Assembly: GCF_021730305.1 (NCBI RefSeq)
Contig: NZ_CP032674.1
Coordinates: 3,333,001 to 3,397,000 of the forward strand
Reading direction: 5' to 3'
Origin: Xanthobacter sp. YC-JY1
Lineage (GTDB): Bacteria; Pseudomonadota; Alphaproteobacteria; Rhizobiales; Xanthobacteraceae
DNA: 64,000 bases
Below, piece after piece: positions 51,820-60,872 of this stretch. The first letter of the stretch is position 1. Each line of letters starts with the position of its first letter. A program made the position numbers and the translations under genes. A model generated the notes under the pieces. The model had not been told where the DNA came from and did not search any database. It was given only the letters and a program-made list of their open reading frames with translations.

Positions 51820-52266
51820 CTACAGCACCGCCGCCACTGCCAGCACCGCGACGATGCCAAGGTCGGAGACCATGGCGATGGTTTCGGTGCGGGTCTTGCC
51901 CGCCCGCAGCGCGTGCTTCACGCCGGCGAGGAGATAGAACAGCCCGCCACCCACCGCCGCCGGCACCAGGAAGGCCGGAAACGCGAGGGAGAGGAGGCCC
52001 AGGAGGCCGAAGGCGAGGTTGGCGAAGCCCAGTTCCTGAACGATCACCTGCGCCTTGGGATCGGCGATCTCAAAGATGGTCTCAGCCGTAAAGGCCGGCT
52101 GCGTCACCTGTTTCAGCCCGGCGAGGCCGAGCCGCGCGCCGACGCCCCAGAACACGAACCACTTCAACACCAGCCCCGCCAGCGGCCCACCCGCCACGAG
52201 CGCCTCGACGAGGATACTCGCGAGCGGGGCGATCAGCATCAGCACGAGGATGGCGGCGAGATACAT
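51820..52266 (-). CDS. DUF6790 four-helix membrane protein
   Basis: The 148-residue protein is very hydrophobic, with about four membrane helices, for example MYLAAILVLMLIAPLASIL and LGFANLAFGLLGLLSLAFPA. The overall pattern fits DUF6790 proteins. No function is known. It is convergent with the DUF3616 gene, with a 34-bp gap. Confidence 0.72.
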   Translation of the reverse strand: MYLAAILVLMLIAPLASILVEALVAGGPLAGLVLKWFVFWGVGARLGLAGLKQVTQPAFTAETIFEIADPKAQVIVQELGFANLAFGLLGLLSLAFPAFLVPAAVGGGLFYLLAGVKHALRAGKTRTETIAMVSDLGIVAVLAVAAVL

Positions 52267-52352
52267 GGGGCTGGGCTCCGGCGGCGCCTGTCAGCCGACA
52301 GGCTGACAGATGGCGTTGCCCTCCACAGTAGCGAACGCTGACCTGATTTGCT

Positions 52353-52465
52353 GCGTCATCCCCCGCCGCGTGCGGGGGATCCACCGTGGGGCTGGCCCGG
52401 CTCCAAGGCATCGAAGCGCGGCAAACGGCGAAGTGGATGGCCCGGACGAGCCGGGCCATGACGGC
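52353..52465. repeat. Dispersed composite palindrome, family 1, copy C
   Basis: The left unit is GCGTCATCCCCCGCC ... GCGGGGGATCCACC and the right unit is GTGGATGGCCCGG ... CCGGGCCATGACGG. The right unit is almost identical to the copy inside nth. About 50 bp of unique sequence lie between the units. Confidence 0.8.
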
Positions 52466-52518
52466 GATGGGGGTCGAGAGCGCTAAAAATACCCCCAGCA
52501 AAGTGGCGGCGCAGTCCA

Positions 52519-52549
52519 AAACGAAGAACGGCGGGCCGAGGCCCGCCGT
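52519..52549 (-). terminator. Intrinsic terminator of the DAHP synthase gene
   Basis: A perfect 9-bp stem (52528-52536 with 52541-52549, 4-nt loop) is followed on the minus strand by TCTTCGTTTTGG. It lies beyond the tandem repeat, so transcripts of the gene would include all repeat copies. Confidence 0.75.
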
Positions 52550-52577
52550 CCGTTCATTCTCTTCGTTGGTCGAACCT

Positions 52578-52690
52578 GCGGATCACTCCGCCGCTTCCAC
52601 CTCGTGGCGCCTGTGTACGCGGCGGATCACTCCGCCGCTTCCACCTTGTGGCGTCTGTGTACGCGGCGGATCACTCCGCCGCTTCCACCT
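52578..52690. repeat. 44-bp tandem repeat duplicating the 3' end of the DAHP synthase gene
   Basis: The phrase GCGGATCACTCCGCCGCTTCC starts at 52578, 52622 and 52666, an exact 44-bp period, giving two full units and a 25-bp third. The rightmost unit holds the real last codons (QVEAAE) and stop of the gene. The other two repeat the same VEAAE-stop coding end downstream in other frames. Units 1 and 2 differ at two positions. Confidence 0.92.
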
Positions 52691-54125
52691 GCGGCCGGCC
52701 GCGGGCAAGGCGCTCGCGCTTGAGCAGTTCGGCCACCAGGAAGGCGGTCTCGATGGCCTGCTCGGCATTGAGGCGCGGATCGCAATAGGTGTGGTAGCGG
52801 TCGCGCAGGTCCTCGTCCGAGATGGCGCGGGCGCCGCCGGTGCACTCGGTGACGTTCTTGCCCGTCATCTCCAGATGCACGCCGCCGGCGAAGGTGCCCT
52901 CGGCCGCATGGATGTCGAAGAAGGAGCGGATCTCCGACTGCACCCGCTCGAACGGGCGGGTCTTGTAGCCGGAGGCGGCCTTGATGGTGTTGCCGTGCAT
53001 GGGATCGCACGACCACGCCACGGTGCGGCCTTCCTTCTCCACCGCGCGGATGAGGCCCGGCAGATAGTCGCCCACCTTGTCGGCGCCGAAGCGGCAGATC
53101 AGCGTGATGCGGCCCGCCTCATTGTCCGGCTGGAGGATGTCCAGCAGGCGGATGAGGCCCTCCGGGGAGATGGACGGGCCGCACTTGATGCCGATCGGGT
53201 TGCGGATGCCGCGGAAGTACTCGACATGCGCATGGTCCGGCTGGCGGGTGCGGTCGCCGATCCACAAGAGGTGGCCGGAGGTCGCGTACCAGTCGCCCGA
53301 CGTGGAATCGACGCGGGTCAGGGCCTGTTCGTAGCCAAGCAGGAGCGCCTCGTGGCTCGTGAAGAAATCCGTCGAGCTCATCTCGGGATGGCTCTTGGGA
53401 TCGATCCCGCAGGCGCGCATGAAGTCCAGCGCCTCCGTGATCCGGTTCGCCAGCTCTTGGTAGCGGGAGGACTGGGGCGAATCCTTCACGAACCCCAGCA
53501 TCCAAGCATGGGCGTTGGCGAGGTTGGCATAGCCGCCGGTGGCGAAGGCGCGCAGCAGGTTGAGCGTCGCCGCCGACTGGCGGTAGGCGTCGAGCTGACG
53601 GCGCGGATCCGGCACGCGGGCCGCTTCCGTGAAGGCGATGTCGTTGATGATGTCGCCGCGGTAGCTGGGCAGCGTCACGCCGTCCACCGTCTCCGTGTCG
53701 GCGGAGCGGGGCTTGGCGAACTGGCCGGCGATGCGGCCGACCTTCACCACGGGCGAGCCGCCGGCGAACGTCAGCACCACCGCCATCTGCAGGAAGACGC
53801 GGAAGAAATCGCGGATGTTGTCGGCCGAATGCTCGTCGAAGCTCTCGGCGCAGTCGCCGCCCTGCAGCAGGAAGGCTTCACCGCGGGCAACCTTGGCGAT
53901 CTCGGCCTTCAGGCGGCGCGCCTCACCTGCAAAAACCAGCGGCGGGTAGGAGGCGAGCTTGCTCTCGACCTCCTCAAGCTGCGCCTTGTCCGGATAGGAG
54001 GGCATCTGGAGGCCGGGATAAAATCGCCAGCTATCCGGACGCCAGCCTTCGGCGCGGCGGGAAGCCTCGGCGCCAGGGACGGGAGCGGACTGCGGGCGGG
54101 TCACCATTTGACTCTCCATTTGCAT
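52671..54125 (-). CDS. aroG: 3-deoxy-7-phosphoheptulonate synthase, class II
   Basis: The 484-residue enzyme condenses PEP and erythrose 4-phosphate in the first step of aromatic amino acid synthesis. It is of the plant/Mycobacterium-like class II: the N-terminus [20 protein letters not shown], the metal Cys in [11 protein letters not shown], and later [30 protein letters not shown] and [15 protein letters not shown] with further metal and substrate residues. The last residues (VEAAE) are repeated by a tandem duplication downstream. Confidence 0.95.
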   Translation of the reverse strand: MQMESQMVTRPQSAPVPGAEASRRAEGWRPDSWRFYPGLQMPSYPDKAQLEEVESKLASYPPLVFAGEARRLKAEIAKVARGEAFLLQGGDCAESFDEHSADNIRDFFRVFLQMAVVLTFAGGSPVVKVGRIAGQFAKPRSADTETVDGVTLPSYRGDIINDIAFTEAARVPDPRRQLDAYRQSAATLNLLRAFATGGYANLANAHAWMLGFVKDSPQSSRYQELANRITEALDFMRACGIDPKSHPEMSSTDFFTSHEALLLGYEQALTRVDSTSGDWYATSGHLLWIGDRTRQPDHAHVEYFRGIRNPIGIKCGPSISPEGLIRLLDILQPDNEAGRITLICRFGADKVGDYLPGLIRAVEKEGRTVAWSCDPMHGNTIKAASGYKTRPFERVQSEIRSFFDIHAAEGTFAGGVHLEMTGKNVTECTGGARAISDEDLRDRYHTYCDPRLNAEQAIETAFLVAELLKRERLARGRPQVEAAE

Positions 54126-54472
54126 AAGGCCGGCCGGGTCCTCCGGTCGGTCCGTCCCGCTGGTGCGCCTCCGGCGTTCCTCTTGTGTTCGCGGGATCGG
54201 AAGGCGGGCTTATACACGAAGCAAGTGCGTACCGAAAGGATGCGGCGCAAGGGTGGTATGCCGCTCTGCGGCATGACCCCGAAGCAGGGCTGAAGCCCGA
54301 CGGGCGCACGTCCTTCCGTGCAAGCCTTCCACCCGGGCCTTCTACCCGGGCCTTCTCTTGGCCACGCCCTTCGCCTATGAGGAGGAACGCGCCAGCGCGC
54401 TCCCGCCGTCCACCTCCGGCACCCCCTGAATGTCCGTGTCTGTTGCGGGACACGCCAACGCCCGAGCCTGTC
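54126..54472. other. 347-bp divergent region between DAHP synthase and the MFS pump
   Basis: No gene is visible. It holds a perfect 13-bp tandem duplication ACCCGGGCCTTCT at 54331-54356. Promoters of both flanking genes should lie here, but none stands out. Confidence 0.4.
54331..54356. repeat. Perfect 13-bp tandem duplication
   Basis: ACCCGGGCCTTCT occurs twice without a gap, about 120 bp before the MFS pump gene. It may simply be slippage. Confidence 0.85.
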
Positions 54473-55762
54473 ATGTCACAGTCCCATCGCGCGCCGGCGC
54501 CGGCCTCCGCTTCTGCCTCGCGTCCGCGCGGCCCCGCGCCCGGACAGCCTGGCGCGGTCGGTCCCGGTTTCGTGGAGTTCGTCGCGCTCATCGCCCTGCT
54601 CATGGGCATGACCGCCTTCTCCATCGACAATCTGCTGCCCGCCTTCGGCGCCATCCGGGCCGATTTCGCGCTGGAAAATGCCAATCACGTCCAGGTGATG
54701 GTCTACGCCTATCTGATCGGCATCGGCGGCGCGCAATTCTTCTACGGCCCCATTTCCGATGTGCTGGGGCGCCGCCCCATCCTGTTCGCCGGCCTTGCGG
54801 TCTATGCGCTGGGCAGCCTGATCGCCCTGTTCACCCGCGACTTCAACGTGCTCATCGTCGCCCGCCTCATCCAGGGCATGGGCGCGGCGGCCGGCCGGGT
54901 GCTGGCCATCGCCATCGTGCGCGACCGCTTCGAGGGGCGCGACATGGCGCGGATCATGTCGCTGAGCATGATGGTCTTCCTCACCGTGCCGATCATCGCG
55001 CCGGCGCTGGGCAGCCTCATCCTCGTGTTCGGCTCGTGGCACCTCATCTTCGTGGCCATGCTGCTGCTGGCGCTCGCGCTGTTCGCCTGGTTCGGGCTCC
55101 GGATGCCGGAGACGCTGCATCCGGAATACCGCATCCCCTTCTCGATGCGCTCCATCGGCAAGGCCGCCATGCTCACGCTCACCACCCGCCGCTCGGTGGG
55201 CTATGCGGTGGCCATCGGGCTGATGATGGGCTCGCTGATGGCCTATGTGGGCTCCGCCTCGCAGGTGTTCCAGACCGACGTCTACCGGCTCGGCAACCTC
55301 TTCCCCATCGCGTTCGCGGCGGTGGCGGGCATCATGGCGGTGGCGTCCTTCCTCAATGCCAGCCTCGTGCATCGCCTGGGCATGCGGCGGCTGTCCCATG
55401 CCGGCATCCTCGGCTTCATCGCCGCGGGCGGGCTCATGGTGGCATCGAGCGTGATCTGGGACGGCAAGCCGCCGCTCGTGCTGTTCTGCGGCCTCGTGGC
55501 GGCGGGGCAGTTCCTGTTCGCGCTCACCGTGCCGAACTTCAATTCCATGGCCATGGAGCCGCTAGGCGCGGTGGCGGGCACCGCCTCCTCCTTCATCGGC
55601 GGCTTCACCACGCTGCTCGCCGCCGTGCTCGGCTTCGTGGTCGGCAGCAATTTCGACGGCACCGTGCTGCCGCTGGCTCTGGGCTATCTGGTGCTCGGCG
55701 CCATCGCACTCTTGTTCGTGCTGTGGGCGGAGAAGGGCAAATTGTTCGGCCACCAGCCCTAG
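54473..55762 (+). CDS. Bcr/CflA-type drug-efflux MFS transporter
   Basis: The 429-residue protein has twelve predicted membrane helices after a polar Ala/Pro-rich leader. The MFS motif A region reads GPISDVLGRRPILFAGLAVY. The neighbouring LIARLIQGMGAAAGRVLAIA helix (RLIQGMGAAAGRVLAIAIVR) is typical of the Bcr/CflA multidrug and sulfonamide/bicyclomycin exporters. The substrate cannot be predicted. The ATG at 54473 was chosen because the frame upstream is not membrane-like. Confidence 0.88.
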   Translation: MSQSHRAPAPASASASRPRGPAPGQPGAVGPGFVEFVALIALLMGMTAFSIDNLLPAFGAIRADFALENANHVQVMVYAYLIGIGGAQFFYGPISDVLGRRPILFAGLAVYALGSLIALFTRDFNVLIVARLIQGMGAAAGRVLAIAIVRDRFEGRDMARIMSLSMMVFLTVPIIAPALGSLILVFGSWHLIFVAMLLLALALFAWFGLRMPETLHPEYRIPFSMRSIGKAAMLTLTTRRSVGYAVAIGLMMGSLMAYVGSASQVFQTDVYRLGNLFPIAFAAVAGIMAVASFLNASLVHRLGMRRLSHAGILGFIAAGGLMVASSVIWDGKPPLVLFCGLVAAGQFLFALTVPNFNSMAMEPLGAVAGTASSFIGGFTTLLAAVLGFVVGSNFDGTVLPLALGYLVLGAIALLFVLWAEKGKLFGHQP

Positions 55763-55922
55763 GCGACCGAAGGCGGGCGGGCGCTTAGGCGGCATGGCTG
55801 CCCTGCGCCGGCCACGCTCAAGTGTGTCGGGGAACTGTCCGCAAGCCGTGGTAGAACACGCGCCAAAGACGACACGCCTGCGCCCTTCCGCGCCTGCCGA
55901 TCGCACGACCTCAGGAGCCCCC

Positions 55923-56837
55923 ATGCCCCAGCTCTCGCCCGAAGGCCAGGCGGCCATCAACGCCATTTCCCAGCGCACCGGCTTCAGCCCGGATGCGGTC
56001 ACCTCCATGCTGTACTCGGTGATCGCCGGCAACGGTTCCATGGCCCAGTTCAACCATCCCGAATTCGGCGGGTCCGGCCAGTGGATGGCCGGCGGGATGA
56101 CCATGGTCTCCGACATGTTCAACAGCTACCTCAAGGGCCGGGTGGACGGCCTGTGCAGCGAGCTGTCGAGCCTCGTCGCCAGCCAGCCCGGCCTCACCCA
56201 GAGCGGCAGCTTCCAGTCTCAGAACCAGGGCGGCGGCTATTCCGGCGGCGGCCAGTGGCAGACGAGCGGCGGCGGCGGGTTCGGGGGCAGCATGGGAAGC
56301 AGCTTCGGCGGCAGCCAGCCCAGCCTGTTCGTGCCGGATGCCTCCGGCAGCTTCAACTGGTGGCCGTCCGATCTCGGCCAGCCGGCCAGCACCGGCGCAC
56401 AGAACGGCGTGCGCTACGCCTATTTCCCCGGCACGCGCCGCCTCGCCATCGATCTCAACGGGCAGGTGACCGTCTATGACAGCCTCGATCACCAGATCGG
56501 CGGCTTCTCCCAGCAGCAGGGCGGATCGGGAAGCCTGACCTTCACCAGCCAGTACGGCACGGTGTTCGTCTCCAGCCTGCCCGTCGTGAGCGGCGCGCCG
56601 CAGGCCCCGGCCTATGCGCCACCCGCACCCTCCTACGCCCCGCAGGCGCCCGTCTACGAGCCCGCGCCGCAGCCCCAGTCCTTCGCGCCGCAGCCGCAGA
56701 CCTATGGCGGCGCCCAGCCGCTGGGCCAGAGCGAGATCATCTCCGCCATCGAGAAGCTGGCCGATCTCCACGCCAAGGGCATCCTCAGCGACCAGGAGTT
56801 CAGCACCAAGAAGGCCGAGCTGCTCAGCCGGCTGTGA
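55923..56837 (+). CDS. SHOCT-domain protein with Gly/Ser- and Pro-rich linkers
   Basis: The 304-residue protein starts with a helical domain (about 1-90, LSPEGQAAINAISQRTGFSP) and continues with a Gly/Ser/Gln-rich stretch and a central beta region (WWPSDLGQP). A Pro/Ala-rich linker then leads to a C-terminal SHOCT motif (EIISAIEKLADLHAKGILSD). SHOCT domains are short oligomerisation or nucleic-acid contacts. There is no signal peptide. The role is unknown. Confidence 0.75.
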   Translation: MPQLSPEGQAAINAISQRTGFSPDAVTSMLYSVIAGNGSMAQFNHPEFGGSGQWMAGGMTMVSDMFNSYLKGRVDGLCSELSSLVASQPGLTQSGSFQSQNQGGGYSGGGQWQTSGGGGFGGSMGSSFGGSQPSLFVPDASGSFNWWPSDLGQPASTGAQNGVRYAYFPGTRRLAIDLNGQVTVYDSLDHQIGGFSQQQGGSGSLTFTSQYGTVFVSSLPVVSGAPQAPAYAPPAPSYAPQAPVYEPAPQPQSFAPQPQTYGGAQPLGQSEIISAIEKLADLHAKGILSDQEFSTKKAELLSRL

Positions 56838-56869
56838 GGGGGCGGGGCCCTCCGCTCCGCCGTCACCCG

Positions 56870-56990
56870 AACCGCCGTCGCCCTCCGGCCTGACCGGAGG
56901 GCCCATCCCTCCGCCGGCACCAGCCTGCGAAGTCCAGGGACAAACGGCGCCATGGGTCCTCCGGTCGAGCCGGAGGACGACGGTGACAAC
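56870..56990. repeat. Dispersed composite palindrome, variant copy E
   Basis: Two hairpins in inverse orientation lie between the convergent SHOCT and gor genes. The left one is CGTCGCCCTCCGG ... CCGGAGGGCCCAT and the right one is ATGGGTCCTCCGG ... CCGGAGGACGACGG. The plan matches family 1 but the arms have drifted, and the middle spacer is about 40 bp. Confidence 0.65.
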
Positions 56991-57002
56991 AGTCTTCTTC
57001 GG

Positions 57003-58364
57003 TCACGACGCCTTGGTGCGCAGCGTCACCAGTTCCTCGGCGGCGGTGGGGTGGACGGCGATGGTGCGGTCGAAATCGGCCTTCGTCGCCTTCAGTCCCA
57101 TGGCCACGGCGGCGAGCTGGATCATCTCGCCGGCGGCCTCCCCCATGATGTGGACGCCGAGCACCTGGTCGGTCTCCCCATCCACGATCAACTTCATGAA
57201 GCTGCGCGTCTCGCGGCCGGAGAGCGTCGCCTTCAGCGGGCGGAAGCTGGTCTTGTAGATGTCCACCGGCCGCCCGGCGGCGCGGGCCGCTTCCTCCGTG
57301 CAGCCCACGGTGCCGATCTCCGGCTCGGAGAAGACGGCGGTGGCGACGAGGGAATGGTCGACCGTCCACGGCTTGTTGCCGAACACCGTATCGGCGAAGG
57401 CGTGGCCCTCGCGGATGGCGACGGGGGTGAGGTTGATGCGGTTGGTGATGTCGCCCACCGCATAGATGGAGGGCACGCTGGTGCGGCTGTGCGCATCCAC
57501 CACCACGGCGCCGAGCTCGTCCAGGGCGACGCCCACCGCCTCAAGGCCCAGATTGCGGGTGCTGGGAATGCGGCCGATGGCGAGCATCACCTCGTCCACC
57601 TCCAGCTCCGAGCCATCCGAGAGAACCACGCGCTTGCCGCCGGAGATGGCCTCGATGGAAGCCAGCGTCTTGCCGCTGACGAGCTTGATGCCGGCGCGGG
57701 TCATCTCGGTTTCCAGATGCTCGCGCACTTCCATGTCGAAGCCGCGCAGCACCTTGTCGCCGCGATAGACCAGCGTCACCTCGGCGCCCAGCGCGCGGAA
57801 CAGGCCGGCAAACTCCACCGCGATATAGCCCGCGCCCTGGATCAGGATGCGGTCGGGGAAGCGGGGCAGGTTGAACGCCTCGTTGGAGGTGATGGCCAGC
57901 TCGCAGCCGGGAATCTGCGGCCCGAGCGCCGGATGGGCGCCGGTGGCGAGGAGGATGTGGCGCGCCGCCACCTCCTCGCCCGTCTCCAGGATGCGCACGC
58001 GGTTCGGCCCTGCCACCACGGCGCGGGAGGCGACGATCTCCACCCCGGCGGCCTCGGCATTGCGCTTGTAGATGCCCTCGAGCCGGGCGATCTCCTTGTC
58101 CTTGTTGGCGACGAGGGTCGGCCAGTCGAACTCGGGGGCGCTCACCCGCCAGCCGAAGCCGGCCATGTCGTCGATGTCGTGGGCGAAGCGACCGGCATAG
58201 ACGAACAGCTTCTTGGGCACGCAGCCGCGAATGACGCAGGTGCCGCCCATGCGGTATTCCTCCGCCATCATCACCTTGGCGCCATGCTGGGCGGCGATGC
58301 GGCCGGCGCGCACGCCACCCGAGCCGCCACCGATCACGAACAGGTCCACCTCGCGCTGTGTCAT
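57003..58364 (-). CDS. gor: Glutathione-disulfide reductase
   Basis: The 453-residue flavoprotein regenerates GSH from GSSG with NADPH. Key features are the FAD motif IGGGSGGVRAGRIAA, the redox-active pair in GGTCVIRGCVPKK, the NAD(P)-binding GAGYIAVEFAGLFRALG and the active-site His/Glu end HPTAAEELVTLR. In many rhizobia gor lies beside rpiA and a DUF2059 gene; here a glycosyltransferase gene separates them. Confidence 0.94.
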   Translation of the reverse strand: MTQREVDLFVIGGGSGGVRAGRIAAQHGAKVMMAEEYRMGGTCVIRGCVPKKLFVYAGRFAHDIDDMAGFGWRVSAPEFDWPTLVANKDKEIARLEGIYKRNAEAAGVEIVASRAVVAGPNRVRILETGEEVAARHILLATGAHPALGPQIPGCELAITSNEAFNLPRFPDRILIQGAGYIAVEFAGLFRALGAEVTLVYRGDKVLRGFDMEVREHLETEMTRAGIKLVSGKTLASIEAISGGKRVVLSDGSELEVDEVMLAIGRIPSTRNLGLEAVGVALDELGAVVVDAHSRTSVPSIYAVGDITNRINLTPVAIREGHAFADTVFGNKPWTVDHSLVATAVFSEPEIGTVGCTEEAARAAGRPVDIYKTSFRPLKATLSGRETRSFMKLIVDGETDQVLGVHIMGEAAGEMIQLAAVAMGLKATKADFDRTIAVHPTAAEELVTLRTKAS

Positions 58365-58392
58365 GTTTGGCTCCCGCCAGATCCCGATGCGT

Positions 58393-58407
58393 GGCGGGTG
58401 ACTTGAA
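58393..58407 (+). promoter_or_regulatory. Shared GGCGGGTGACTTGAA motif upstream of the glycosyltransferase gene
   Basis: This 15-mer is identical to the one at 38257-38271 (minus strand) and points toward the gene starting at 58519, about 110 bp away. It also lies about 30 bp upstream of gor on the other strand. Confidence 0.35.
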
Positions 58408-58518
58408 GGAGCCTCGCCGAGGCGTCAAGCAAAGTCGCCGTGGGGTGGCGGCTTGCCGCTCGCGCGCTTCGGTGCTTCAAGGCGGCGGGCGATACGGAAA
58501 GCCATCGATACGCAAGGC

Positions 58519-60633
58519 ATGCACGACACCGAGATTCCCCCGCTCTGGCTGAAGAGCGCGCCGGCCGCGACGGGCCGCGCGGGCTTCGCCCTGCCCGCTG
58601 TTCTGCGGCTGCGTGCGCGGCGGGGTGCCCTTGCCATCGTGCTGGCGGGCGAGGGCGCGGACCCCCCCCTGCCCTTCACCTTCGCCACCGCGACGGGCGC
58701 GGCCCAAGGCGCGGCGGAAGGCGAGACGCTGCTGCCCGGCGTGCCCACGGTGGCGCTGGTGCCGGCGGGGGCCACGCGGATCGAGGTCGCGGACGCTCCG
58801 CCCGGCTTCCGGCTCGGCTACTACCCCGTTCACAAGGTGGCGCTGAAGCTGCACGCCTTCGCCAATGGCCGGTTTGACGGCCTCGGCCTGCCACGCCGCT
58901 GGAAGGCGGCGGGCGTTGCCGCCCGCACCCTGCGCGGAGCGCTCCATGCCCTCGTCTCCGCTGCCCCCGCCCGCCGCCGGGCCGAGGCCGCGCGATACCG
59001 CGCCTTCCGCGCCCGCTTCGTCGGCGACTTCGCCGAGGTGCCGGCGCCCGGGGCGGCGCCGCGGCTGAGCCTGCTCACCGACGGCGGCAGCGCCAGCGCG
59101 ACGGACCTTGCCGCCTGCGCCGCAGCCCTCGCCGCCCAGACCGACCGGAATTTCGAGTGGGTGGTCGCCCTCCCGCCCGATGCGCCGCCCGCGCTCGCCC
59201 AAGCCGCCGCCGGGGCGCGCGTGGCGACGGCTGAAGGCGGCCCCGCCAAGCGCCTCGCCGCCGCGCTGGACGCTGCCGAAGGCGGGCTGGTGCTGTTCCT
59301 CGACGCCGGCGCGCAGCCGACGCGGGACGCTGTGGCGCTGATCCGCGACGCCTTCACCGGGCATCCCGACTGCGCCCTTGTTTATGCGGATGAGGAGCGG
59401 CTGGACGCGGCCGGCGCACCGCTCCACGGCGTCTATCACCCTGCCTTCAACCGGCATTTGATGGAGTCGTCGGGCTATCTCAGGCGCTTCGCCGCCCTGC
59501 CCCGCGCCGATGCCCTGCGCCTCGGCCTCGATCCCGCCGCCGGCCCAGCCGCGGTGTTCGACCTGCTGCTGCGCCACGCCTCCGCATTGCCCGAGGCGCG
59601 CATCCGCCATGTGCCGCGCGTGGCGGTGGGGCTGAAGGACCATCCGCCGGGCTTCGCGCCGGAGGAGATCGACGCGGCGGCCGCCGCGCTCGCCCGGCTA
59701 CGCGGCGTCGGGGTGGACATCATCGGCCGCCACCTGCGCCCGCTCTATCCCACCCCCGCGCCGGGCCCGCTCGTCTCCATCGTCGTACCCACCCGCGACC
59801 GTGCGGCGCTGCTCTCCGTGGCGCTGCGCTCGCTCATCGCGCGGACCGCCTATCGGGCCTTCGAGATCATCATCGTCGACAACGGCTCGGTGGAGCCGGC
59901 GACCTTCGCGCTGTTCGAGGAGATCAAGGCCCTGTGGCCGGCCACCGAGGTGGTGCGGGACGACGGGGACTTCAACTTCCCCCGCATCTGCAATCTCGGC
60001 GTCGATGCGGCGCGCGGTGACATGATCCTCCTCCTCAACAACGACGTGGAGGTGATCGAGCCGGGCTGGCTGGACGAGATGGTCGCCCTCGCATCCCTCC
60101 CCGGCGCCGGCATCGTCGGGGCGAAGCTGCTGTTTCCCGATCGCACGGTGCAGCATGCGGGCGTGATCGCCGGGCTGTTCCGCTATGCGGACCACTGGTT
60201 CGCCCACAGCGCCGCCGATGCGCCGGGCTATGAGGATCGCCTGCGCGTGCGGCAGAACCTCTCCGCCGTCACCGCCGCCTGCCTCCTCATCCGCCGCGAC
60301 GTGTGGGACGCCATCGGCCCGCTGGACGCCGTGCGCTTCGCCGAGGATTGCAACGACATCGATTTGTGCCTGAGGGCGCGGCGGTCGGGCTACGACGTGG
60401 TGTGGACGCCCTTCGCCACGCTCCTCCACTACGAATCCGCCTCACGCGGCAAGAAGCGCTCGCGGGAGCACCGGGCCCGGCTGAAGGCGCAGCGGGCGCG
60501 GATGGAGGCCATCTGGCACACCTCCACGCTGGTGGACCCCCACTACAGCCCCAATCTCGACAGGAAGAGCCTATTCGCTGCCCAGGCCGAGGCGCCGGAA
60601 GGCCCGCGCGGGCCGCGCACAAGCGGGGTCTAG
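58519..60633 (+). CDS. Two-domain family 2 glycosyltransferase
   Basis: The 704-residue cytoplasmic protein holds two GT-A domains. The first (about residues 182-330) is diverged, with only the LFLDAGAQPTRDA region recognisable. The second (about 416-650) is canonical: PLVSIVVPTRDRAALLSVAL, IIIVDNGSVEP, the metal-binding LLNNDVEVIEPGWLDEM and ACLLIRRDVWDAIGPLD with AEDCNDIDLCLRARRSG. Such proteins extend surface polysaccharides such as O-antigen. No signal peptide or membrane helix is visible, and no polysaccharide cluster surrounds it. Start ATG 58519. Confidence 0.9.
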   Translation: MHDTEIPPLWLKSAPAATGRAGFALPAVLRLRARRGALAIVLAGEGADPPLPFTFATATGAAQGAAEGETLLPGVPTVALVPAGATRIEVADAPPGFRLGYYPVHKVALKLHAFANGRFDGLGLPRRWKAAGVAARTLRGALHALVSAAPARRRAEAARYRAFRARFVGDFAEVPAPGAAPRLSLLTDGGSASATDLAACAAALAAQTDRNFEWVVALPPDAPPALAQAAAGARVATAEGGPAKRLAAALDAAEGGLVLFLDAGAQPTRDAVALIRDAFTGHPDCALVYADEERLDAAGAPLHGVYHPAFNRHLMESSGYLRRFAALPRADALRLGLDPAAGPAAVFDLLLRHASALPEARIRHVPRVAVGLKDHPPGFAPEEIDAAAAALARLRGVGVDIIGRHLRPLYPTPAPGPLVSIVVPTRDRAALLSVALRSLIARTAYRAFEIIIVDNGSVEPATFALFEEIKALWPATEVVRDDGDFNFPRICNLGVDAARGDMILLLNNDVEVIEPGWLDEMVALASLPGAGIVGAKLLFPDRTVQHAGVIAGLFRYADHWFAHSAADAPGYEDRLRVRQNLSAVTAACLLIRRDVWDAIGPLDAVRFAEDCNDIDLCLRARRSGYDVVWTPFATLLHYESASRGKKRSREHRARLKAQRARMEAIWHTSTLVDPHYSPNLDRKSLFAAQAEAPEGPRGPRTSGV

Positions 60634-60676
60634 AGGCCGCAGCGAAGGGCCGGGAGCAAGTGACCGGAGAGCGGGC

Positions 60677-60787
60677 CGTCATCCCCCGGCTTGTCCGGGG
60701 GATCCACGGGGTGTCCGGGCCGGCTTTCCGTATTGGCACCGCGCGAACGACGGGGTGGATGCCCCGGACAAGCCGGGGCATGACGGC
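60677..60787. repeat. Dispersed composite palindrome, family 1, copy B
   Basis: The left unit is CGTCATCCCCCGG ... CCGGGGGATCCACG and the right unit is GTGGATGCCCCGG ... CCGGGGCATGACGG, with a 40-50 bp spacer. It follows the glycosyltransferase stop and precedes the shared terminator. Confidence 0.82.
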
Positions 60788-60813
60788 GCAAGGACTGATG
60801 GTGGGAGAAATGC

Positions 60814-60845
60814 AAAAGGCCGGCCCCATGGGGGACCGGCCTTTT
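60814..60845. terminator. Bidirectional intrinsic terminator
   Basis: The stem AAAAGGCCGG ... CCGGCCTTTT has an inner C4/G4 pairing with one bulge and an ATG loop. It has a T-run on both strands. It can end both the rightward glycosyltransferase transcript and the leftward DUF2059 transcript. Confidence 0.85.
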
Positions 60846-60872
60846 CCGTATCGGCGAAGCCGCCCGGATCGA

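Larger units (their letters stand above)
52267..52670. other. 404-bp intergenic region with repeat copy C, a terminator and a tandem repeat
   Basis: It contains a family 1 composite palindrome (52353-52465), the DAHP synthase terminator (52519-52549) and most of a 44-bp tandem repeat (52578-52690). No gene is visible. Confidence 0.7.

Noticed and set aside
52578-52690. Tandem repeat considered as a CRISPR array
   Set aside because: The 44-bp units abut directly with no unique spacers, there are only about 2.5 units, and they copy the end of a gene. No cas genes are present.
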